7,527 bases of DNA, from contig JAAZOI010000059.1 of assembly GCA_012797825.1 (NCBI GenBank), positions 1-7,527 on the forward strand, written 5' to 3'. The stretch is from Eubacteriaceae bacterium. Its GTDB lineage: Bacteria > Bacillota > Clostridia > Eubacteriales > UBA1433. Shown here in pieces: positions 1 to 5,279 of the stretch. A program made the translations under genes and the position numbers. Positions within the stretch are counted from its first letter, which is position 1; each line of letters starts with the position of its first letter. Below the pieces are notes generated by a model. The model saw only the letters and a program-made list of their open reading frames with translations. It was not told where the DNA came from and did no database searches.

Positions 1-41
1 AAAAAAACTAAAACATATAAAAGTCTTATTGTCAAAAGACC

Positions 42-47
42 TATAAT
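42..47 (+). promoter_or_regulatory. possible -10 element (TATAAT) upstream of mazF
   Basis: A perfect TATAAT lies 33 bases before the mazF start codon, which would give a short leader starting near position 54. The sequence 17 bases upstream (around 19-24) is only A-rich and is not a good -35. A TTGTCA at 29-34 is too close to serve this -10. GTCTTA occurs as a direct repeat at 23-28 and 68-73, and AAGAC at 36-40 is complementary to GTCTT in either copy, so a small hairpin or operator is possible. The upstream gene is not visible, so mazF may instead be read from a promoter outside the window. Confidence 0.3.
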
Positions 48-80
48 AATTTAGTACATTATCATATGTCTTAAAATAGC

Positions 81-428
81 ATGAATATCAAAAGAGGAGA
101 TGTATTTTATGCTGATTTAAGTCCTGTAATAGGATCAGAACAAGGGGGAATAAGGCCTGTTTTGGTTATACAAAACGATATGGGCAATAAATACAGCCCC
201 ACTGTTATAATATCAGCTATTACATCGCAATTAAACAAGGCAAAACTGCCTACACATATTGAAATAGAAGCAAAAGATTTCGGTTTGGCAAAAGATTCTG
301 TTATATTGCTTGAACAGGTAAGAACGATAGACAAAAAAAGACTCAAAGAAAAAATAGGGCATTTGGATGAAGTAATGATGACACAGGTTAATGAAGGTAT
401 ACAGATTAGTTTCGGTATAAATATATGA
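81..428 (+). CDS. mazF: MazF/PemK-family mRNA interferase toxin (NdoA/EndoA type)
   Basis: This is a 115-residue cytoplasmic endoribonuclease toxin of the type II MazEF family. The Bacillus subtilis relative cuts single-stranded RNA at UACAU. The protein is full length and collinear with Firmicute MazF. The N-terminal strand MNIKRGDVFYADL is followed by the GSEQGGIRPVLVIQND loop at 18-33, holding the catalytic Arg25. Thr48, the second catalytic residue, starts TSQLNKAKLPTH. The SVILLEQVRTIDKKRL block near 73-88 is also typical. The ATG at 81 is chosen because family similarity begins there. No Shine-Dalgarno precedes it (TTAAAATAGC), which is unusual beside the strong sites of the other genes. 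The small MazE antitoxin gene normally sits immediately upstream, often overlapping, but the preceding 80 bases encode none, nor does the spacer downstream. Family assignment is secure; the exact RNA target and the partner are not known from the sequence. Confidence 0.95.
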   Translation: MNIKRGDVFYADLSPVIGSEQGGIRPVLVIQNDMGNKYSPTVIISAITSQLNKAKLPTHIEIEAKDFGLAKDSVILLEQVRTIDKKRLKEKIGHLDEVMMTQVNEGIQISFGINI

Positions 429-437
429 TAAATTAGT

Positions 438-476
438 ATTTAAGCTTTGTATTACGTTTGAATGCAAAGCTTAAAT
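438..476 (+). terminator. probable mazF terminator (long hairpin)
   Basis: Starting 9 bases after the mazF stop codon, ATTTAAGCTTTGTATT (438-453) pairs with AATGCAAAGCTTAAAT (461-476). The stem is 16 bp with a single G-U pair, around a 7-base loop. The bases that follow (TTATATTTAT) are U-rich but interrupted, so the uridine tract is weak. Position and stem strength favour an intrinsic terminator separating mazF from the next transcription unit. A 3' end stabiliser is the alternative. Confidence 0.65.
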
Positions 477-514
477 TTATATTTATAAAAAAATAAAAAA
501 ATAGCCATAATACA

Positions 515-543
515 TTGAATATTTTTAAACAATATTATAAAAT
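515..543 (+). promoter_or_regulatory. predicted sigma-A promoter for the YitT/transketolase operon
   Basis: TTGAAT (515-520) and TAAAAT (538-543) are separated by exactly 17 bases and match the -35 and -10 consensus at 4 and 5 of 6 positions. The start would be near 550, giving a leader of about 28 bases. That leader contains the ribosome binding site AAGGAA (568-573), 4 bases before the ATG at 578. The placement directly after the mazF hairpin supports a new transcription unit here. The surrounding sequence is very AT-rich, so chance matches are likely and this is only a prediction. Confidence 0.45.
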
Positions 544-577
544 AAATAAATATTGGGTTATATAAATAAGGAAATAA

Positions 578-1447
578 ATGGATAAGCATAATGAACATAA
601 AAAGTTAAATGTTTTAACTCAATACGGAGCTATTTTAGCTGGATGTTTCATTATGGCGTTTGGGTATTCCTATTTCTGCATCCCATATAAAATTGCTCCT
701 GGCGGATTAAGCGGGATTGCAACAGTATTATATTATTTTACGGGAATACCGGTAGGCATAATGACACTAGTTCTGTCAGTGCCGGTTTTTTTATTTTCAA
801 TAAAAATTTTGGGAATTAAATTTGGAATAAAAACAGTATTTGCTACAGTTTTCTTTTCTTTGTTTATTGATTTGATAACTACTGTTTTTACTGTTTATAA
901 AGTCGATATTTTTATAGCGAGCATTTTTGGGGGAGTGCTGATAGGACTGGGACTGGGTATAATATTCAGATTCGGCGCTTCAACGGGAGGCACGGACCTA
1001 ATAGCCGCAATGGCTAAAAAGTATTTTTCATGGATAAGCCTGGGCACATGGATGCTTATTATTGATATGTCCGTGGTATTGATTGCGGGTTTTTCGTTTA
1101 AAAGTGTAAATATTATGCTTTATTCAATAATCACTATATATGTAACAAACAAAATGATAGACTTTATACAGGAAGGTATTGACTATACTAAAGTAATTTA
1201 TATTATAAGCACAAAAAGCGATGAAATATCTCAAAAAATTCTTGAGAATTTAAGCAGAGGCGTAACCGGCATATATTGCAAAGGGATGTATACAAAAAAA
1301 GAAATTAATATGCTTATGTGCATAATCTCACGGGCTCAAATTGCGGGCATTAAAAAAATCGTCCACGATATAGACAAAAACGCTTTTGTTATAAGTGTAG
1401 GTGCGCTTGAAGTTATAGGTGAAGGATTTAAAAGAATAGACGGATAA
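578..1447 (+). CDS. YitT family integral membrane protein (DUF161 + DUF2179)
   Basis: This 289-residue membrane protein belongs to the YitT family, whose transport or signalling role is not established. The N-terminal membrane domain (about residues 14-200) has five or six hydrophobic segments, near 16-36, 58-78, 86-106, 112-131, 155-172 and 178-197. It carries the two glycine-rich family signatures: PGGLSGIA at 41-48, after the first segment, and GASTGGTDLIA at 133-143. The soluble C-terminal DUF2179 domain (about 204-289) contains LSRGVTGI (225-232), the KGMYTKKE stretch and a final DKNAFVIS block. Genomes of this group usually carry several paralogues, so no gene symbol is given. The ATG at 578 is supported by AAGGAA 4 bases upstream. 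The transketolase genes begin 27 bases after the stop with no terminator between, so co-transcription is likely. Whether the protein is functionally tied to sugar phosphate metabolism is unknown. Confidence 0.92.
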   Translation: MDKHNEHKKLNVLTQYGAILAGCFIMAFGYSYFCIPYKIAPGGLSGIATVLYYFTGIPVGIMTLVLSVPVFLFSIKILGIKFGIKTVFATVFFSLFIDLITTVFTVYKVDIFIASIFGGVLIGLGLGIIFRFGASTGGTDLIAAMAKKYFSWISLGTWMLIIDMSVVLIAGFSFKSVNIMLYSIITIYVTNKMIDFIQEGIDYTKVIYIISTKSDEISQKILENLSRGVTGIYCKGMYTKKEINMLMCIISRAQIAGIKKIVHDIDKNAFVISVGALEVIGEGFKRIDG

Positions 1448-1474
1448 ATTATGCAATATTAAAAGGAGTATTTA

Positions 1475-2284
1475 ATGCAAATTCTTAAAGATACGGCAAA
1501 AATTATTAGAAAAGATATTATTAATATGATTTTTAAAGCACAAAGCGGACATCCGGGAGGATCGTTATCTTCCGTTGAAATAATGACGCTGCTTTATTTT
1601 GAGGTTATGAACATAGATCCTAAAAACCCTAATATGGATAATAGGGATAAATTCATTCTGTCAAAAGGGCATTGCGCACCGCTGCTTTATGCAGTTCTTG
1701 CAAGAGCGGGATTTTTCGATATAACCGAGCTTGATACATTAAGAAAATTAGGCAGCCGCCTTCAGGGACATCCCGATATGCACACTCTTCCCGGAATTGA
1801 AATAAGCACCGGTTCACTGGGACAAGGCATATCTGCATCAGTAGGAATTGCCCTTGCGCAAAAACTTGACAAAAAAGACTCATACACTTATGTGCTTTGC
1901 GGAGACGGAGAGCTGGATGAAGGCATAGCGTGGGAAGCGTTTATGGCAGCGGCTCATTATAAAATAAATAATTTAATAGTATTTGTGGATAATAACGGAT
2001 TTCAGATAGACGGACAAACGTGCAATGTAATGGAATTGGGCGATTTACATAAGAAATTTGAAGCATTCGGATTTAATGCAATTTATGTAGACGACGGCCA
2101 TGATTTTGATAAATTGCGAAACGCTGTTGTTTCGGCTAAAAAAAGCGCAGATAAGCCCTCGTGCATAATCTGCAAGACCATTAAGGGCAAAGGCGTTTCT
2201 TTTATGGAAAACAATGCTTCCTGGCACGGCAAAGCGCCCAGTGAAGAGCAAACAAAGCAAGCGATACTGGAACTGGAGGCATAA
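1475..2284 (+). CDS. transketolase, N-terminal (thiamine diphosphate pyrophosphate-binding) subunit
   Basis: This 269-residue protein is the N-terminal half of a split transketolase, the cytoplasmic enzyme moving two-carbon units between ketose and aldose phosphates in the non-oxidative pentose phosphate pathway. Conserved sites seen are GHPGG (25-29), SKGH (63-66), QGHP (97-100) and GSLGQG (113-118). The thiamine diphosphate and metal motif runs from GDGE at 143-146 to the NN pair at 173-174. Late motifs are KGKGVSFME and a C-terminal SWHGKAPSEEQ containing His251. These supply the histidines expected of the N-terminal half of a full-length enzyme. The protein ends where a single-chain transketolase would continue into the pyrimidine-binding domain, which the next gene encodes. 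The start is fixed by AAAAGGAG (1461-1468), 6 bases before the ATG. Two-gene transketolases are normal in many Clostridia and archaea, so this is not a broken gene. Confidence 0.95.
   Translation: MQILKDTAKIIRKDIINMIFKAQSGHPGGSLSSVEIMTLLYFEVMNIDPKNPNMDNRDKFILSKGHCAPLLYAVLARAGFFDITELDTLRKLGSRLQGHPDMHTLPGIEISTGSLGQGISASVGIALAQKLDKKDSYTYVLCGDGELDEGIAWEAFMAAAHYKINNLIVFVDNNGFQIDGQTCNVMELGDLHKKFEAFGFNAIYVDDGHDFDKLRNAVVSAKKSADKPSCIICKTIKGKGVSFMENNASWHGKAPSEEQTKQAILELEA
2274..2279 (+). promoter_or_regulatory. ribosome binding site for the transketolase C-terminal subunit
   Basis: TGGAGG lies inside the last codons of the N-terminal subunit gene, 9 bases before the ATG at 2289 and 18 bases before a second in-frame ATG at 2298. 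It therefore favours 2289 as the start. It also argues against the longer open frame beginning at 2214, whose first 25 residues would overlap the upstream gene and resemble nothing in the family. Confidence 0.75.
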
Positions 2285-2288
2285 GAAT

Positions 2289-3218
2289 ATGGCGGAAATG
2301 AGAAAATTATACGGACAAGCTTTAGTTGAACTGGGGAGTATAAATAAAAATATTGTTGTGCTTGACGCCGATTTATCGGCATCGACAAAAACATCAATGT
2401 TTAAAGAAGCTTTTCCTGATAGACATTTCAATGCAGGTATTGCGGAATCAAATCTGATGGGCATGGCGGCAGGGCTTGCCGTAAGCGGCAAAACAGTTTT
2501 TGCGAGTACATTTGCGGTGTTCGGAACACTTCGCCCATATGAAATTATAAGAAATTTAATATGCCATAATAATCTTAATGTAAAAATAGTATGTACCCAC
2601 GCAGGGGTGACTGTAGGGGAAGACGGCTCAACTCACCAATCAATTGAGGATATAGCCATTATGAGAGCGCTTCCGAATATGAAAGTATTTGTTCCTGCGG
2701 ACGCAGCCCAGGCTTATGAAATTATTAAAGCACAAGCAAACGTGCCGGCTCCTGCGTATATAAGACTTACAAGGTCAGGCTGTGCTGATGTTTATAAAGA
2801 AGGATATAAATACAATAACATCGGCGCTGAAACGCTTAACGAAGGCAAAGACATAAGCATATTTGCGTGCGGTCTTATGGTAGATAAAGCATTAAAAGCG
2901 GCGCAGATACTTGCGGGAAAAAACATATCAGCGGAGGTGATTAACATAAACAGAATTAAACCTATTGATGAAAATGCCATAATAAAATCTGTAAATAAAA
3001 CTAATCTGGCATTAACGGTTGAAGAACATTCAATAATAGGCGGTCTAGCAAGCGCAGTTGCTGAAGCAGTCGTTAAACACAGCCCTGTAAGAATGGGTTT
3101 TATCGGTATTGAAGACACATTCGGAACATCTGGCAAATCAGATGAATTGTTAAAATATTTCCACCTGACAGAAACTGATATTGCCCACAGAGCAATATCT
3201 ATGCTAAAAGGAAATTAA
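2289..3218 (+). CDS. transketolase, C-terminal (pyrimidine-binding and C-terminal domain) subunit
   Basis: This 309-residue protein is the partner of the gene 4 bases upstream, and both chains are needed for the active sites. The pyrimidine-binding domain (about 1-170) starts MAEMRKLYGQAL and has LDADLSAST (25-33). GIAESNLMGMAAGLA (50-64) includes Glu53, the glutamate that activates the aminopyrimidine ring of thiamine diphosphate. RPYEIIRN (82-89) and GEDGSTHQSIEDIA (110-123) follow, with His116 in the substrate channel position. The C-terminal domain (about 185-309) shows the typical INRIKPID and VEEHSIIGGLASAVAE segments. The domain pattern resembles DXP synthase and pyruvate dehydrogenase E1-beta, but the adjacent N-terminal transketolase gene and the GEDG..HQ motif settle the assignment. 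No hairpin with a U tract follows, so transcription may run on into pyrG. Confidence 0.95.
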   Translation: MAEMRKLYGQALVELGSINKNIVVLDADLSASTKTSMFKEAFPDRHFNAGIAESNLMGMAAGLAVSGKTVFASTFAVFGTLRPYEIIRNLICHNNLNVKIVCTHAGVTVGEDGSTHQSIEDIAIMRALPNMKVFVPADAAQAYEIIKAQANVPAPAYIRLTRSGCADVYKEGYKYNNIGAETLNEGKDISIFACGLMVDKALKAAQILAGKNISAEVININRIKPIDENAIIKSVNKTNLALTVEEHSIIGGLASAVAEAVVKHSPVRMGFIGIEDTFGTSGKSDELLKYFHLTETDIAHRAISMLKGN

Positions 3219-3367
3219 AATATACGTAACATCATTTCATAATCAAATGACAATACAAAAGTACGCAATATATTCTGTAATCATCATTGTTGCTTATAAG
3301 TCAAAAAGCAAATCATATCCTGATTGCATAATGTAGAAAAAATATAAGGCAATAGTAGGAGTAAATT
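3219..3367 (+). other. pyrG upstream spacer with short competing inverted repeats
   Basis: This 149-base spacer shows no clear intrinsic terminator and no convincing promoter. TATAAG (3295-3300) and CATAAT (3327-3332) lack a good -35. TTGCTT (3290-3295) can pair with AAGCAA (3306-3311), and GCAAATCA (3308-3315) can pair with TGATTGC (3321-3327) with one bulged A. The two stems share bases 3308-3311, so they exclude each other. Neither is followed by a U tract. There is no G-rich start of the kind used by the CTP-sensitive reiterative-transcription attenuator described for B. subtilis pyrG. AGGAG at 3357-3361, 6 bases before the ATG, is the pyrG ribosome binding site. Confidence 0.4.
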
Positions 3368-4978
3368 ATGAAGACTAAATTTATTTTTGTAACAGGCGGC
3401 GTTGTTTCGTCACTCGGCAAAGGTATAACTGCTGCATCCGTAGGCAGATTGCTGAAAAATATGGTGATAACCGTTTTTACACAAAAATTCGACCCGTACA
3501 TCAATTTTGACCCGGGCACAATGAGTCCGTATCAGCACGGAGAAGTATTCGTAACAGACGACGGCACGGAAGCCGATTTGGATTTAGGGCATTACGAAAG
3601 ATTTATTGATGTAAGTCTGGCAGAAAGCAGCAATGTTACAACAGGGAAAATTTATTGGTCTGTAATTAACAAAGAACGTAAAGGCGATTATTTGGGAGCC
3701 ACTGTTCAAGTAATACCGCACATAACAAATGAGATAAAATCATGGCTTACGAAAGCGGCGAAAAACTCAAACGCGGAAGTAATTATCACAGAAATCGGCG
3801 GGACTGTCGGCGACATAGAAAGTCAGCCTTATATTGAAGCGATAAGACAAGTAAAAAGCGAATACGGCGCTGAAAACGTAATGTACATACACGTAACGCT
3901 TCTGCCGTATCTGAACTGCGCAGGAGAATTTAAAACAAAACCGACTCAGTACAGCGTAAAAGAACTGAGAGGCATGGGCATCCAGCCGGATATTATAGTA
4001 CTTAGAAGCGAAAAAGCTATTAACGATAATATCAAAGAAAAAATAAGTTTGTTCTGCAACGTGGAAAAAGAAGCAGTAATATCAAATATTGATACTCCTA
4101 ATTTATATGAAGTTCCTCTGCTGCTTGAAAATGAAGGAATTGACAGATTAGTATGCGAACGACTCGGACTGCCTTACAAAAAACCTGATATGACAGAATG
4201 GAAGCAGATGGTTGATAAGATGAATTCGCTTAAAGATACTGTTCTTATCGGTCTTGTAGGTAAATATGCCGAACTTAAAGACGCGTATTTATCCTTAACT
4301 GAAGCGTTATGCCACGGCGGACTTGAAAATAACAGAAAAGTAGAAGTTAAATGGTTCCATTCAGTTGATGTTAATGACTCAAACGCAGAAAAATATTTTA
4401 AAGATGTAGACGGAATTATAATACCAGGAGGGTTCGGAGACAGAGGAATAGAAGGCAAGATTTCGGCTGCTCGGTACGCAAGAGAGCATAATGTTCCATA
4501 TTTGGGCATATGCCTTGGAATGCAGGTATCAGTAATTGAGTTTGCAAGAAATGTGCTAGGCTATTCGGATGCCAATTCAACCGAGTTTAATGAACAGACA
4601 AAAAACCCTGTTATTGATGTAATGCCTGAGCAGAAAGAAATTGACAGAAAAGGCGGCACAATGAGACTGGGCGAATATCCGTGTAATTTGGTTAAAGGTA
4701 CAAAAGCTTACGAAGCATACGGCCGTGAGCTCATACATGAACGACACAGACACAGATATGAATTTAATAATAAATATGAAAAAGAATTTGAAGATAACGG
4801 TATGATAGTTTCGGGCAAAGCTCCTAACAGAATTTTAGTTGAAATGATTGAGCTGAAAGACCATTTGTGGTTTGTAGGCACGCAAGCTCATCCCGAATTT
4901 AAATCAAGGCCAAATAAAGCCCACCCGCTTTTCAGGGACTTTATCAAAGCTGCCGTTAAGCACAAAAAAGTAAAATAA
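3368..4978 (+). CDS. pyrG: CTP synthase (glutamine-hydrolysing)
   Basis: This 536-residue cytoplasmic enzyme converts UTP, ATP and glutamine to CTP, the last step of pyrimidine nucleotide synthesis. Escherichia coli PyrG has 545 residues, so the gene is complete. The N-terminal synthetase domain has FVTGGVVSSLGKGI (7-20) with the ATP-binding loop, Lys40 and DPYINFDPGTMSPYQHGEVF (42-61). Metal-ligand positions are Asp72 and Glu142 in TEIGGTVGDIES, and the UTP-binding KTKPTQ lies at 189-194. The class I glutamine amidotransferase domain (about 290-536) has PGGFGDRG (353-360), nucleophile Cys382 in LGICLGMQ, HRHRYEFN (460-467), and His508 and Glu510 in TQAHPEF. Two oddities are Met32-Val33 where the family nearly always has Arg-Gly, and Tyr195 where PTQHSVKEL is usual. 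Catalytic residues are intact, so the enzyme should be active. A strong terminator directly follows. Confidence 0.98.
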   Translation: MKTKFIFVTGGVVSSLGKGITAASVGRLLKNMVITVFTQKFDPYINFDPGTMSPYQHGEVFVTDDGTEADLDLGHYERFIDVSLAESSNVTTGKIYWSVINKERKGDYLGATVQVIPHITNEIKSWLTKAAKNSNAEVIITEIGGTVGDIESQPYIEAIRQVKSEYGAENVMYIHVTLLPYLNCAGEFKTKPTQYSVKELRGMGIQPDIIVLRSEKAINDNIKEKISLFCNVEKEAVISNIDTPNLYEVPLLLENEGIDRLVCERLGLPYKKPDMTEWKQMVDKMNSLKDTVLIGLVGKYAELKDAYLSLTEALCHGGLENNRKVEVKWFHSVDVNDSNAEKYFKDVDGIIIPGGFGDRGIEGKISAARYAREHNVPYLGICLGMQVSVIEFARNVLGYSDANSTEFNEQTKNPVIDVMPEQKEIDRKGGTMRLGEYPCNLVKGTKAYEAYGRELIHERHRHRYEFNNKYEKEFEDNGMIVSGKAPNRILVEMIELKDHLWFVGTQAHPEFKSRPNKAHPLFRDFIKAAVKHKKVK

Positions 4979-4983
4979 AACAT

Positions 4984-5011
4984 CTGCGGGAACACCACCC
5001 GCAGTTTTTTT
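4984..5011 (+). terminator. intrinsic terminator of pyrG
   Basis: CTGCGGG (4984-4990) pairs perfectly with CCCGCAG (4998-5004) around a 7-base loop, and seven T residues follow directly (5005-5011). The stem begins 5 bases after the pyrG stop codon. Its GC-rich stem in otherwise AT-rich DNA makes this a textbook Rho-independent terminator, so rpoB should not depend on read-through from pyrG. Confidence 0.95.
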
Positions 5012-5012
5012 C

Positions 5013-5037
5013 TAAATGCGACAAATTAACGCATTTA
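5013..5037. repeat. second hairpin just after the pyrG terminator
   Basis: TAAATGCG (5013-5020) and CGCATTTA (5030-5037) form a perfect 8-bp stem with a 9-base loop, starting two bases after the terminator T tract. No T run follows on either strand, so it is not a complete terminator by itself. It could be a backup structure or a protein site; its role is unknown. Confidence 0.5.
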
Positions 5038-5040
5038 TTC

Positions 5041-5104
5041 AATATATAATATATAAAATAATTTATTATATAAAAAATACATTTATAAAAATACAAAAAA
5101 CATA
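5041..5104 (+). promoter_or_regulatory. A/T-only stretch, possible UP element for rpoB
   Basis: Apart from a few C residues, this stretch is entirely A and T, with A runs near 5074-5079, 5088-5092 and 5095-5100 directly upstream of the -35 hexamer. Such A tracts resemble UP elements that bind the alpha subunit C-terminal domain at strong promoters. The whole genome appears AT-rich, so the composition alone is weak evidence. Confidence 0.35.
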
Positions 5105-5133
5105 TTGACATATTTAATTATTAATGCTATCAT
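5105..5133 (+). promoter_or_regulatory. strong predicted sigma-A promoter of rpoB, extended -10
   Basis: A perfect -35 TTGACA (5105-5110) is followed after exactly 17 bases by TATCAT (5128-5133), which matches the -10 consensus at 5 of 6 positions. TG at 5125-5126 plus one base gives the extended -10 motif. The predicted start is near 5140, about 140 bases before the rpoB start codon. Together with the terminator upstream this makes an independent rpoB transcription unit. Confidence 0.8.
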
Positions 5134-5138
5134 AATAC

Positions 5139-5176
5139 ACTGCATTTAGTTGGGCAGTTTATTAAAATTCCCAATT
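5139..5176 (+). promoter_or_regulatory. mutually exclusive small hairpins at the 5' end of the rpoB leader
   Basis: ACTGC (5139-5143) can pair with GCAGT (5154-5158). Alternatively AGTTGGG (5148-5154) can pair with CCCAATT (5170-5176), a 7-bp stem with one G-U pair that runs into a short TTTT (5175-5178). The two foldings overlap and share G5154, so only one can form at a time. The stems are short, and the predicted transcript start lies within the first arm. A regulatory switch is therefore only a possibility. Confidence 0.3.
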
Positions 5177-5206
5177 TTGTACGTGCAAAAATATAAAATT
5201 CGGAGG

Positions 5207-5252
5207 TGCACTATAAGTAGATTTTTTATAAAAGTCAGAAATTTATAGTGCA
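5207..5252 (+). promoter_or_regulatory. perfect 10-bp stem-loop in the rpoB leader
   Basis: TGCACTATAA (5207-5216) and TTATAGTGCA (5243-5252) are exact reverse complements around a 26-base loop; G5217 and T5242 could add a G-U pair. The structure sits between a GGAGG at 5202-5206 and the true rpoB Shine-Dalgarno at 5263-5270. It has no U tract, so it is not a terminator. It may influence rpoB translation, RNA stability or ribosome standby, but no known leader family is recognised here. Confidence 0.55.
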
Positions 5253-5262
5253 ATTTATTATT

Positions 5263-5270
5263 AAAAGGAG
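5263..5270 (+). promoter_or_regulatory. ribosome binding site of rpoB (selects TTG start)
   Basis: AAAAGGAG ends 9 bases before TTG at 5280 and 12 bases before GTG at 5283. An in-frame TGA at 5271-5273 rules out any start further upstream. The spacing favours TTG at 5280 and fits the MVHP start of clostridial RpoB proteins, in which this TTG is read as Met and the GTG as Val. Confidence 0.8.
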
Positions 5271-5279
5271 TGACTGGTA

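Noticed and set aside
29..57. TTGTCA at 29-34 as the -35 of a mazF promoter
   Set aside because: TATAAT at 42-47 is only 7 bases downstream, and the sequence at the correct 17-base spacing (TAGTAC, 52-57) is a poor -10.
66..74. ATG at 66-68 as an upstream start for mazF or a leader peptide
   Set aside because: It reads ATG TCT TAA, a two-residue frame, has no Shine-Dalgarno and is not in a useful frame for mazF.
2214..2288. Longer start for the transketolase C-terminal subunit, adding 25 residues
   Set aside because: The extension overlaps the N-subunit gene in another frame, is basic and unlike the family, and TGGAGG at 2274-2279 places the start at 2289.
2045..2491. 148-codon open frame on the minus strand across the two transketolase genes
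   Set aside because: Both transketolase subunits are well-supported on the + strand here, and the reverse product shows no recognisable domain.
1475..3218. Transketolase interrupted by a frameshift
   Set aside because: Each half has complete domain ends, a stop codon and its own ribosome binding site. Two-subunit transketolases are well-known in Clostridia.
5206..5278. Leader peptide before rpoB: GTG at 5206-5208 (4 codons) or ATA at 5213-5215 (11 codons) behind GGAGG
   Set aside because: The GTG overlaps the GGAGG itself and gives only four codons before TAG. ATA is a very rare start codon. No run of regulatory codons is seen.
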